From the NCBI RefSeq assembly GCF_009831235.1, contig NZ_WUUL01000014.1, positions 31,051 through 95,050 on the forward strand: 64,000 nucleotides of DNA, in the 5' to 3' direction. Shown here piece after piece: positions 1-7,642 of this stretch (positions within the stretch are counted from its first letter, which is position 1; every line of letters begins with the position of its first letter). Both the position numbers and the translations under genes were made by a program. This DNA comes from Shimazuella alba (GTDB taxonomy: Bacteria > Bacillota > Bacilli > Thermoactinomycetales > Thermoactinomycetaceae). The notes under the pieces are model-generated. The model saw only the letters and a program-made list of their open reading frames with translations, was not told the DNA's origin and did no database searches.

Positions 1-1
1 C

Positions 2-226
2 TCTATATATGCTTTGCCAATGTCCATTATTGGATTAGCTATTTCTTTGTACCATATTATCATCCAACAATTTCCAAATTTAGCGACGGCTGCTACCTGT
101 AAAGCAGGAGTACCTTGCACAGTGGATTCCCTGCATTTGTTTGGGTTTATTACCATCCCGATGCTGGCTTGTGTCGCTTTTCTCTTGATTACGATCACGT
201 TGTTTTTTACGCGGAAAGCATCATAA
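2..226 (+). CDS. Disulfide bond formation protein, DsbB/BdbC family (C-terminal part)
   Basis: The frame is open to the left edge, so the 5' end lies outside the window. The visible part has a transmembrane stretch, a periplasm-facing-type loop with the Cys pair CKAGVPC, and a final hydrophobic segment beginning FGFITIP. This loop plus the GF-TIP segment is typical of the second half of DsbB/BdbC quinone-linked thiol oxidases, which reoxidise a thioredoxin-like partner at the membrane. An ATG at 20 and a TTG at 14 are internal to the family alignment and unlikely to be the true start. A partner bdbD/dsbA gene is not visible here. Confidence 0.8.
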   Translation, partial: SIYALPMSIIGLAISLYHIIIQQFPNLATAATCKAGVPCTVDSLHLFGFITIPMLACVAFLLITITLFFTRKAS

Positions 227-322
227 ATAGGTGCTCCATTTGTGTAAATATCTATTCCAAATGCTTCTTTTGTACATAAGGTAGTGATATAGAAATAGAG
301 GTGCAAAAGGAGGATATTGGTA

Positions 323-481
323 ATGAGTGGATATGGATCTTATGGATTCTTGGGAAGCGGTATAGGCATTCTTATCGCTATCATCGTCATCATTGTTGTG
401 CTCGCCTTGATTTTTGGCTGGTTTAGCTGGGGTTTCGGCGGTTTTGGTGGCGGATTCGGTGGCGGTCTCGGATATTTTTAA
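323..481 (+). CDS. Small glycine-rich membrane protein (YjcZ-like?)
   Basis: This 52-codon gene has a strong ribosome-binding site (AAAGGAGG at 306-313) before ATG 323. The product starts MSGYGSYGF, has one strongly hydrophobic segment of Ile/Val/Leu (about residues 14-32), then a Gly/Phe-rich tail (GFGGFGGGF). The size and the Gly/Tyr plus single-helix layout recall the YjcZ-type sporulation proteins of Bacillus, but the residue order differs, so the family name is tentative. A hairpin terminator follows at once, so it is a single-gene unit. Confidence 0.65.
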   Translation: MSGYGSYGFLGSGIGILIAIIVIIVVLALIFGWFSWGFGGFGGGFGGGLGYF

Positions 482-482
482 A

Positions 483-504
483 TCCTCCTTTTGGAGGGTT
501 TTTT
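483..504 (+). terminator. Rho-independent terminator of the small Gly-rich gene
   Basis: A short stem (TCCTCC paired with GGAGGG across a TTTT loop) is followed by a run of Ts, two bases after the stop codon at 481. Confidence 0.75.
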
Positions 505-640
505 GTTTTATAAATATTTTGACCGACTTTATCTTTTGTAGGATAATAGTTGGATATTAAGTAACAATAATCCTCATTGGTTCTTAATAAATGATTGTGA
601 AGTGCATACAAAAGAATAAAGAAAGGTAAAGTGGTGTTTT

Positions 641-1735
641 ATGTTACAGACAATATCGCCGACAAGGCATTCCTTTGCTACAATGCTACAAGAGTTGGTC
701 GATGTAGCTGGTCCGCCTGGAAATGAAAAAGCAGTGCGGGAAGTGATGAAGAAATGGGCAGAGCCTTGGTCGGATGAAATAATAACAGATCGTCTTGGGG
801 GTTTGATCGCTCGTAAAGGACTTTCTGGTCCAAAAGTCATGCTTGCAGCCCACCTAGATGAAATCGGTTTCATGGTGACAAATATTACGGAAGATGGTTA
901 TTTGCGTTTTCAAACACTCGGTGGTTGGTGGAGTCAAGTTCTTCCTGCTCAACGGGTAGAAGTGCATACGAGAAAAGGAAAATTACTTGGAATAATCGGT
1001 TCCAAACCTCCACATCTCATGCCTAATGAAGATCGGAAAAAGGGAATTAATATCGAAGATTTGTTCATCGATCTTGGATTAGAATCAAGGGAAGAAGCTG
1101 TAGAATTGGGAATCAGACCAGGTGATTTTGTCATTCCTTATTCTCCCTACACCCAATTGAGTAATCCCCATCGTGTTGTGGGCAAAGCGATGGATAATCG
1201 GATCGGTTGCGCTGTCGTAACAGAAGTGCTATATCGATTATCGCAAGGAGTAAGACATCCCAATCAAGTATTTGCTGTTGGAACGGTGATGGAGGAAGTC
1301 GGACGTAGAGGGGCAAAAACGGCAACAGCAGTAGTAAGACCAGATGTTGCGTTTGCGATTGATGTAGGAATTGCCACAGATACACCAAAAATAGGTTTTA
1401 CCCCAACCCATCTGCATCTTGGAAAAGGTCCTGTTTTAGCATTGTATGATGCAGGTCATATTGCACATCAACCACTGCTCCAACTAGCTAGAGAGGCAGC
1501 AGAGGAAGAAGGAATCCCTTACCAATACGAAGTAGTGCAGCGCGGAGGGACGGATGCAAGTCATATTCATGTCTATGGTACTGGAGTTCCAACTCTAACT
1601 TTAGGTGTACCTTCTCGCTATATCCACAGTCATACTTCTGTTATTGATCAGCGTGATGTTGATCATCTTGTCGATTGGCTGGTTGCATTAACAGCTCGGT
1701 TGGATCGTTTGACGATTGACAAACTTACCAGATAA
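641..1735 (+). CDS. M42 family metallopeptidase (YsdC-type aminopeptidase)
   Basis: The 364-residue product matches the M42 (glutamyl aminopeptidase/cellulase-M) family in length and motifs. The di-metal ligands appear in order: His in AAHLDEIGF (about residue 70), Asp in KAMDNRIGC (about 183), the Glu pair in VMEEVGRRG (about 217), Asp in AIDVG (about 240) and His in YIHSHTS (about 330). The N-terminus carries the family motif GPPGNE. The enzyme would be a cytosolic aminopeptidase. In Bacillus the ysdC gene also lies just before sspI, ysgA and pheST, which supports orthology. A weak GAAAGG lies upstream of ATG 641; an in-frame ATG at 683 is a less likely start. Confidence 0.88.
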   Translation: MLQTISPTRHSFATMLQELVDVAGPPGNEKAVREVMKKWAEPWSDEIITDRLGGLIARKGLSGPKVMLAAHLDEIGFMVTNITEDGYLRFQTLGGWWSQVLPAQRVEVHTRKGKLLGIIGSKPPHLMPNEDRKKGINIEDLFIDLGLESREEAVELGIRPGDFVIPYSPYTQLSNPHRVVGKAMDNRIGCAVVTEVLYRLSQGVRHPNQVFAVGTVMEEVGRRGAKTATAVVRPDVAFAIDVGIATDTPKIGFTPTHLHLGKGPVLALYDAGHIAHQPLLQLAREAAEEEGIPYQYEVVQRGGTDASHIHVYGTGVPTLTLGVPSRYIHSHTSVIDQRDVDHLVDWLVALTARLDRLTIDKLTR

Positions 1736-1758
1736 ATTTTTTCGTCAAAAGGAGAAGC

Positions 1759-1980
1759 ATGTCCAGCAATAACTCTCTGGTTGGCGAGAAAATTGAAATT
1801 GGTGGAGTACCGATCACTGCAAAAGCTCTCCAGTTTCTGTATGATAATGGGATTTTTAGCTTTTGAAGAGGATCTCTTACTTTCGACTACCAAAAGATGT
1901 CAGGGATTTGGCATGTCGTCCATGGTGAGGATTGTTATGTGGTAACATACAATAACAAGGTTTGTGCCACCAAGATTTGA
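1759..1980 (+). pseudogene. Small gene with an in-frame TGA (74 codons)
   Basis: A well-placed ribosome-binding site (AAAAGGAG) precedes ATG 1759. The frame reads 35 codons, ending ...NGIFSF, then meets TGA at 1864-1866. It continues in the same frame for 37 more codons (RGSLTFDYQK...VCATKI) to a second TGA at 1978-1980. Both halves look like one small soluble protein and the pair is followed by a hairpin. I do not recognise the family. The likeliest reading is a nonsense mutation; a sequencing error at the TGA, or two short genes, are alternatives. Confidence 0.5.
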
Positions 1981-1994
1981 TCCATGTAGCAACT

Positions 1995-2029
1995 TCCTCT
2001 GGCACTGGGATATTCTCACTGCCAGAGGA
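1995..2029 (+). terminator. Hairpin after the small TGA-interrupted gene
   Basis: The perfect 10-bp stem TCCTCTGGCA/TGCCAGAGGA encloses a 15-nt loop and starts 15 bases after the stop at 1980. A T-run is not obvious, so it may act together with the next hairpin. Confidence 0.5.
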
Positions 2030-2055
2030 ATAAGAATAAGAAGAATATCAATAAT

Positions 2056-2090
2056 AAACCACTTCTATTTCATGCAGAAGTGGTTTTTAG
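2056..2090. terminator. Bidirectional terminator between the small gene and sspI
   Basis: Arms AAACCACTTCT and AGAAGTGGTTT pair perfectly, with a T-run on the plus side and an A-run before the left arm, so it can stop transcription from both directions. Confidence 0.75.
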
Positions 2091-2098
2091 GTAAATCC

Positions 2099-2308
2099 TT
2101 ACTTTTGAATTTTTTGATGGAGTGTTTCAATCATATGTTGCTGCTCAGTAGAATCACTGTTTTTCCAAATGACTTCAAACAAAACACCTAATCCAGGGAG
2201 TAATTTTTCTTCTCCTTGTGAAATCGAGTCTTCTACTAAACCTGTTAATTCGCTATTATCCATGTGTTGAATGTTATGGATAACTGCACCGCGTATGTTA
2301 AAATTCAT
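2099..2308 (-). CDS. sspI: Small acid-soluble spore protein SspI
   Basis: The 69-residue product has the SspI pattern: N-terminal MNFNIRGAVIHN, then the core GEEKLLPGLGVLFEVIW that is nearly invariant in the family, and a Gln/Glu-rich tail. Its length equals that of Bacillus SspI. The protein is a minor spore-core SASP expressed in the forespore, so the organism forms endospores. Its place between the M42 peptidase and the SpoU methyltransferase is the same as in Bacillus. AGGTGA upstream of the start codon serves as ribosome-binding site. Confidence 0.93.
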   Translation of the reverse strand: MNFNIRGAVIHNIQHMDNSELTGLVEDSISQGEEKLLPGLGVLFEVIWKNSDSTEQQHMIETLHQKIQK

Positions 2309-2358
2309 CTTAACAAATCACCTCATAGGTCTCCCATATGAACAAAGGAGAATTTTTT

Positions 2359-3156
2359 ATGTACTATTCCTTAACCTCTCCCCAAAACCAGCAAGTTAAA
2401 CGTTGGAAAAAATTACATAGTAAAAAAGGTCGTCAAACTTATGGTACATACTTGGTGGAGGGAGTCCATCTTGTACAAGAAGCAAAAAAGGCCAATGCAA
2501 AATTAGCAGCAATTATCGTGGATGAGAAATTTGATGATAAGGATCATTTATTATCTTTTGAAAATAGAGAAGTGCCCATTTATAAGGTGTCTTCACCCGT
2601 TTTTTCCCAGATTGTAGAAACAGAGCAATCACAAGGTATTATTGCAGAAGCACACATTCCTACAGTGGATTTTGATGAGAAGTTAGGTAACAGTTCTCTG
2701 CTTTTATTGCTGGATAAACTTCAAGATCCAGGAAATCTTGGTACCATCCTTCGTACAGCATCTGCTGCTGGAGTAGATATGGTCATTCTAGGTGATGGAA
2801 CCGTCGATCTTTATAATAGCAAAGTGGTCCGCTCGACAATGGGAGCAATGTTTCATCTGCCTATTTTTGAAATGAATCTGCCCAACACGCTTCCAAAATT
2901 AAAAGCTGAAAATTTTACTGTTGTAGGTACATCACCCCATAATGGTGTTTATTCCTTTGATTATATATTTCCAGATAAGGTTGCGATTGTACTTGGAAAT
3001 GAAGGACAAGGAATTCAACTTGATCTTTTAGAACAGTTGGATCGAGCGATTATGGTTCCGATGCCTGGAGTTGCAGAATCTTATAATGTAGCTGTCACCT
3101 CTGGAATACTGCTGTATGAGTTGATTCGTCAACGTTTTATTGCCAAAAATAATTAG
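2359..3156 (+). CDS. SpoU/TrmH-family RNA 2'-O-methyltransferase (YsgA-type)
   Basis: The N-terminal part is a small substrate-binding domain (SPQNQQVKRWKKL, TYLVEG). The C-terminal SPOUT fold shows the three family motifs: LLLLLDKLQDPGNLGTILR (motif 1, Asn-Leu-Gly-Thr plus Arg), VLGNEGQG (motif 2) and VPMPGVAESYNVAVTSGIL (motif 3). It would methylate ribose in rRNA or tRNA using AdoMet. I choose ATG 2359 because AAAGGAG at 2344-2350 sits 8 bases ahead; ATG 2338 in the same frame has no such site. In Bacillus ysgA is also just upstream of pheS. Confidence 0.88.
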   Translation: MYYSLTSPQNQQVKRWKKLHSKKGRQTYGTYLVEGVHLVQEAKKANAKLAAIIVDEKFDDKDHLLSFENREVPIYKVSSPVFSQIVETEQSQGIIAEAHIPTVDFDEKLGNSSLLLLLDKLQDPGNLGTILRTASAAGVDMVILGDGTVDLYNSKVVRSTMGAMFHLPIFEMNLPNTLPKLKAENFTVVGTSPHNGVYSFDYIFPDKVAIVLGNEGQGIQLDLLEQLDRAIMVPMPGVAESYNVAVTSGILLYELIRQRFIAKNN

Positions 3157-3223
3157 AGACCTGATTGATAGTTTGGATTTTCAACAAATTCCCAAAAAAT
3201 TTCTTTAAAATGAACGGAAGTAA

Positions 3224-3252
3224 TTGCAACTTTCTTTTCTATCCGATATAAT
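3224..3252 (+). promoter_or_regulatory. Sigma-A-type promoter of the pheST leader
   Basis: TTGCAA (3224-3229) and TATAAT (3247-3252) are separated by 17 bases, a near-consensus housekeeping promoter just before the T-box leader. Confidence 0.8.
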
Positions 3253-3518
3253 GGTTGCGATCTTTATACATCTATATTTTTTGGCTATGACAGAGACAGA
3301 ACACAATGTATCCATTTCAGGGAAGAAAAGCCTTGGACTGTGAGCTTTTCTATGGCACTACCTGTGTTATTCACTCTTGAGCTGCCCCTTGAAATATAAA
3401 AGTAGGGGGGACCGGTATAATGCTGTCCGTTATCGGCAAACAAGTGGGGGAGATCTTCTCCTCAACAAGGGTGGTACCGCGAACTCTCGTCCCTTAGGGA
3501 TGGGAGATTTTTCTTTTT
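3253..3518 (+). promoter_or_regulatory. T-box riboswitch controlling pheST
   Basis: The leader contains the T-box proper (AAGGGTGGTACCGCG, ending at 3481), in which the TGG-type bulge pairs with the acceptor end of uncharged tRNA. It is followed by an intrinsic terminator: arms CTCTCGTCCC and GGGATGGGAG (3484-3506) plus a T-run. A TTC followed by A at 3316-3318 is a plausible Phe specifier codon, although I did not fold stem I. The next gene is pheS, so low charged tRNA-Phe should favour the antiterminator and raise pheST expression. Confidence 0.92.
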
Positions 3519-3532
3519 AAGGGGAGTGTGCG

Positions 3533-4534
3533 ATGCGTGATCGTTTATTAGCGTTACAAGAAGAGGCATCACAAATAATTGTGGAAGCACCTCATCTCGA
3601 AGCGCTAAGAGAGGCAAAAGTGAAGTACCTTGGCAAAAAAGGGGAAATCACTGGTGTACTCAGAGGAATGGGGAGTTTATCTGCTGAAGAACGCCCTGTG
3701 ATTGGTGCACTAGCAAATGAAGTACGGGCAACATTGAGTACGTTAATTGATGAAACAGAAGCAAAACTGGAACAAGCGGCATTAGAAAGCAAATTGGCAA
3801 ATGAAAATATAGATGTCACTTTACCAGGGAAATCCATCCCTCTCGGTTCTTTACATCCGATCAATGCCATTATTGATCAGATGGAGGATATCTTTATTGG
3901 TATGGGATTTCATATTGCGGAAGGTCCTGAGGTAGAGACTGATTATCTTAATTTTGAAATGTTGAATTTACCCAAAAATCATCCAGCTCGTGATATGCAA
4001 GACTCTTTCTATATCTCACCAGAGACGTTACTTCGGACACATACATCTTCTGTACAAGTACGTACAATGATAGATAAAAAGGGAGAAGTACCTGTTCGGA
4101 TTATTTGTCCAGGTAAGGTGTATCGTCGTGATGATGATGACGCAACACACTCTCATCAATTTACTCAAATTGAAGGCCTTGTGGTAGATAGTGGGGTATC
4201 GATGGGTGAATTGCATGGAGTTTTGTTACATTTCATCAAGAAATTATTCGGGGAAGACACAGAAGTACGTCTTCGTCCTAGTTATTTTCCTTTTACAGAA
4301 CCAAGTGTAGAAGTAGATATTTTCCATCCCGAAAAAGGCTGGATTGAAATATTAGGTGCTGGCATGGTACATCCAAATGTACTGGAACAAGCTGGTTATA
4401 GTGCAGAGAAATATACAGGTTTCGCTTTTGGGATTGGTGTGGAGCGAATCGCAATATTAAAATATAACATAGACGATATTCGTCATTTCTATCAAAATGA
4501 TCTACGGTTTACGAAACAATTTAAGTCGGTTTAA
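3533..4534 (+). CDS. pheS: Phenylalanyl-tRNA synthetase alpha subunit
   Basis: The product has the N-terminal coiled-coil arm (to about residue 85) and the class II catalytic core with [41 protein letters not shown] (motif 2 region) and [11 protein letters not shown] (motif 3). It charges tRNA-Phe as an alpha2-beta2 tetramer with PheT. It is 333 residues, about ten shorter than the Bacillus subtilis protein. The loss falls between EVDIFH and KGWIEILG, where many relatives carry a Cys-rich insert. GGGGAG sits before ATG 3533. pheT starts 15 bases downstream, so the two form one operon behind the T-box. Confidence 0.96.
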   Translation: MRDRLLALQEEASQIIVEAPHLEALREAKVKYLGKKGEITGVLRGMGSLSAEERPVIGALANEVRATLSTLIDETEAKLEQAALESKLANENIDVTLPGKSIPLGSLHPINAIIDQMEDIFIGMGFHIAEGPEVETDYLNFEMLNLPKNHPARDMQDSFYISPETLLRTHTSSVQVRTMIDKKGEVPVRIICPGKVYRRDDDDATHSHQFTQIEGLVVDSGVSMGELHGVLLHFIKKLFGEDTEVRLRPSYFPFTEPSVEVDIFHPEKGWIEILGAGMVHPNVLEQAGYSAEKYTGFAFGIGVERIAILKYNIDDIRHFYQNDLRFTKQFKSV

Positions 4535-4549
4535 GAAGGAGGGTAAACA

Positions 4550-6976
4550 ATGTTAGTTTCTTATGAATGGTTATCCGAGTATGTTGATTTAGAAGGCATT
4601 TCACCAGAAGATATAGCTGAAGAGTTAAATCGCACAGGAATTGAAGTAGAAGTAATCTACACACGAGATGCAGGAGTTTCACGTGTCGTAGTAGGAAAAG
4701 TGTTGCAATGTATTCCACACCCAGAAGCAGATCGTTTAAATGTGTGTTCTGTCCATGTAGGGCTGGCTGTTCCACTACAAATCGTATGTGGAGCGAAAAA
4801 CGTGGCAGCTGGTCAATTGGTTCCTGTCGCATTAGAAGGAGCTACCCTGCCTGGGGATATAAAAATAAAGCGAACCAAACTTCGTGGTGTAGAATCCAAT
4901 GGTATGATTTGTTCAGCGAAAGAATTAGGTTTGCCTGATAAAGTTTTGATGAAAGAACAACAAGAAGGTATCTTAGTTCTTGGAAAAGATGCAAGAATTG
5001 GGCAAGACATCAAACAATATTTAGGAATGAATGATCAAGCGATCGAATTACAGCTGACACCTAACCGTTCAGATTGTTTAAGTATGTTTGGTGTTGCTTA
5101 TGAGATTTCAGCTATTTTTAATCGAGAACTGCGCTTGCCAGAAGTAGAAGTGGAAGAATCACCAGAGCAATTGATGCCACTTTCTATCTCACTACAAAAT
5201 GAAGAGGATTGTCCAATATACGCTGCCCAAGTTATTCATGATTTGCGGATTGGCCCATCCCCGCAATGGATGCAAAATAGACTGATCACCGCAGGTATAC
5301 GACCCATCAACAACATTGTTGATATTACCAACTATGTTATGGTAGAGACAGGACAACCGCTACATGCTTTTGATTATGAGCAAGTACGTGGTGGACAGAT
5401 CGTAGTACGCAGAGCGGTAGAAGGGGAACAATTGGTAACATTGGATGGTGTTACTCGCACATTAGATGATGAAACACTGATCATTACAGATGGTCAAGAA
5501 ATTCTTGGTCTTGCAGGTATTATGGGAGGAGAATCAAGTGAAGTAAAACCAGTTACTACGACGATTTTACTTGAATCAGCTTATTTTGATCCTCATAAAA
5601 TTCGTAGTTCCTCTCGTAAACTTGGAGTACGTTCAGAAGCAAATCATCGTTTTGAACGTGGTGTCAACCCTGAGCGTGTACAACCAGCCCTCGCACGAGC
5701 TGTACAATTGTTGCGTGAGCTAGCTTATGGAGAAGTAGCATCTGAAGTGGTAGTGGCAGGTTTGGAAGAAGTAGAAGATATTGAAGTTACCCTGCGTCAC
5801 GATCGCCTGACAACCGTAATGGGTATTGAGTTAGAAGAAGCAGAGGTGCTCTCTATTTTTGAACGGCTTCAATTTCCGGTAACGGTTGAAGAAGGAGTTT
5901 ATCGTGTAAAAGCACCTGTTCGTCGCCCGGATATTAATATAGAAGTGGACCTAATTGAAGAAGTGGCCCGTTTGTATGGATACGATCGGATTCCGACATC
6001 TCTACCATGGGGGCAGCAGCAACCAGGTGGTAGAACCGAGTGGCAAGAGAACAGAAGAACGATACGTCATACCTTGCGTGATTTAGGTTTAAATGAGGTT
6101 ATCACCTATAGTCTTACTTCTGAGTCATTAGAAGGAGAAATTACGTATCCGTTGACTGTTCCTCATATTCCGATTCCGATTGCAATGCCAATGAGCAATG
6201 AACATGCTATTTTGCGCACCAATTTATTACCTCAGTTGGTACAAGTAGCAGCCCATAATCGCAATCATGGGGTTCCGGATATTTCTATCTATGAACTTTC
6301 GAAAGTGTATCTAGCAAGCGATGTCAATCAACACACTCTCCCAGAAGAAAGGTTTCAACTTGCGTTTCTGTTAACAGGTGACTATCATCCTTCTAGTTGG
6401 ATACAAGCTCCTCAAAAAGGTGGAGATTTCTTTACGGCAAAAGGGTTACTCACAGCTTTATTAGAACGTTTGTGTATCACTGGCATGGAATATGAAGCTA
6501 TTTCGATCGATGGTTTTCATCCAGGACGAACCGCATTATTAAAGTATGATAAGCATGTGATAGGCGTACTTGGACAGCTGCATCCATCGTTGAGTAAAAA
6601 ATATGATTTAGATGATACAGTTGTCTGCCAGCTAGATTTGGAAAACTTGCTACAGTTGAGCAGCAAAGATGATTTGATTTATCAACCAATCCCACGTTAT
6701 CCAGGAATAACTCGTGATCTGGCGTTGATCATCGATGAATCTCTTCCAGTAAGTCAAATCGAGGCAGGGATTCGAGCAGTCACTGGAGAATTACTCAAAA
6801 AGGTAACTTTATTTGACGTGTTTACTGGGGAGCAAATCGGAACTGGTAAGAAGAGCATTGCCTTCAATCTCGTCTATCGTTCAGACGATCGCACCTTAAC
6901 GGATGAGGAAGTACAGAGCGTACATGATGGAGCAGTAGCCTTTCTCGTGGATACATTCAAGGCAAAATTGAGATAA
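4550..6976 (+). CDS. pheT: Phenylalanyl-tRNA synthetase beta subunit
   Basis: The 808-residue product has the full bacterial PheT domain order: EMAP/tRNA-binding domain (about 40-150), B3/B4 editing domain with the PLHAFDYEQVRG motif (about 210-385), B5 domain (about 405-480, RRPDINIEVDLIEEVARLYGYD), the core domain, and the C-terminal FDX-ACB anticodon-binding domain (about 715-808, YPGITRDLAL...SIAFNLVYRSDDRTLTDEEV). AAGGAGGG precedes ATG 4550. It is co-transcribed with pheS and, 13 bases on, probably with zapA. Confidence 0.97.
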   Translation: MLVSYEWLSEYVDLEGISPEDIAEELNRTGIEVEVIYTRDAGVSRVVVGKVLQCIPHPEADRLNVCSVHVGLAVPLQIVCGAKNVAAGQLVPVALEGATLPGDIKIKRTKLRGVESNGMICSAKELGLPDKVLMKEQQEGILVLGKDARIGQDIKQYLGMNDQAIELQLTPNRSDCLSMFGVAYEISAIFNRELRLPEVEVEESPEQLMPLSISLQNEEDCPIYAAQVIHDLRIGPSPQWMQNRLITAGIRPINNIVDITNYVMVETGQPLHAFDYEQVRGGQIVVRRAVEGEQLVTLDGVTRTLDDETLIITDGQEILGLAGIMGGESSEVKPVTTTILLESAYFDPHKIRSSSRKLGVRSEANHRFERGVNPERVQPALARAVQLLRELAYGEVASEVVVAGLEEVEDIEVTLRHDRLTTVMGIELEEAEVLSIFERLQFPVTVEEGVYRVKAPVRRPDINIEVDLIEEVARLYGYDRIPTSLPWGQQQPGGRTEWQENRRTIRHTLRDLGLNEVITYSLTSESLEGEITYPLTVPHIPIPIAMPMSNEHAILRTNLLPQLVQVAAHNRNHGVPDISIYELSKVYLASDVNQHTLPEERFQLAFLLTGDYHPSSWIQAPQKGGDFFTAKGLLTALLERLCITGMEYEAISIDGFHPGRTALLKYDKHVIGVLGQLHPSLSKKYDLDDTVVCQLDLENLLQLSSKDDLIYQPIPRYPGITRDLALIIDESLPVSQIEAGIRAVTGELLKKVTLFDVFTGEQIGTGKKSIAFNLVYRSDDRTLTDEEVQSVHDGAVAFLVDTFKAKLR

Positions 6977-6989
6977 CAATGGTGGTTTT

Positions 6990-7241
6990 ATGAGCAAAAA
7001 CAAAATGTCTGTCGAAATATATGGTCAATCCTACCCGATAGTCAGCAAAGCTAACCCAGCACATATGCGTGAGGTGGCTAGTCTTGTGGATCACAAGATG
7101 CGTGAACTTGCGGAGATGAACCCACGTCTAGACACCACCAAATTAGCTGTATTATCTGCCTGTAACATAGCTGATGAATTTTTGCGACTGAAACAAGAGT
7201 TTGATGAGTTAATGCACTTAGTGGAAGATGAAACAATTTAA
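6990..7241 (+). CDS. zapA: Cell division protein ZapA
   Basis: The 83-residue product starts with the ZapA beta segment KMSVEIYGQSYPIVSKANPAH and continues as a helix with REVASLVDHKMRELAE and TTKLAVLSACNIADEFLRL, as in Bacillus YshA/ZapA. It promotes FtsZ bundling at midcell. It follows pheT closely and ends at a strong terminator. In Bacillus, cvpA and polX come next before mutS2; here accessory DNA takes their place. Confidence 0.93.
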   Translation: MSKNKMSVEIYGQSYPIVSKANPAHMREVASLVDHKMRELAEMNPRLDTTKLAVLSACNIADEFLRLKQEFDELMHLVEDETI

Positions 7242-7262
7242 GCACCCAATCGGGTGCTTTTC
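7240..7262 (+). terminator. Terminator of the pheST-zapA operon
   Basis: The stem AAGCACCC/GGGTGCTT with a four-base loop and trailing Ts overlaps the zapA stop codon. Confidence 0.85.
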
Positions 7263-7297
7263 CTTTATTTTAAGCGGGAGTATAGAGGTTATCATTT

Positions 7298-7633
7298 TTA
7301 GCATTTGAAGCTGGGGATACCTGATTTTAATTCCATAATCTCTTTTGCTGTTAATTCCGTAATCTCTGCAATAAATGGAATATCCATCCCCTTCCACAAC
7401 AAAGCTTTTGCAACTTTTTGTTTTACTTCTCGTTTCCCTTCTTCAAACCCTTTTTCAAATCCTTCTTTAAATCCCTTTTCATAACCTTTTTTCTTCATTT
7501 CTTCAACAGCTGCCAATAGAGAAGCTCTATCATGGAGAGATTTTTGTTGCATCTCATAGATTCGACGTGCTTCTTTTTCATGTTTCATTAAATTAGATAT
7601 GGTCAATGGTTTTTTGGAATTAAATATATCCAT
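7298..7633 (-). pseudogene. C-terminal fragment of an Rpn-family nuclease gene
   Basis: The 111-residue frame matches only the C-terminal third of the intact Rpn protein next to it. Shared blocks are KEARRIYEMQQKSLHD (KEARRLYEMRQKALHD in the neighbour), the charged Lys/Glu/Gly repeat region, and VAKALLWKGMDIPFIAEITELT (VAKALLQKGMDIQFISEITKLT). The PD-(D/E)XK nuclease domain is missing, so it should be inactive as a nuclease. It lies 9 bases beyond the neighbour's stop codon in the same direction, consistent with tandem duplication followed by loss of the 5' part. Confidence 0.75.
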
Positions 7634-7642
7634 ATTATCTCG

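Noticed and set aside
2338..2358. Upstream ATG of the SpoU methyltransferase
   Set aside because: No ribosome-binding site; AAAGGAG directly serves the ATG at 2359.
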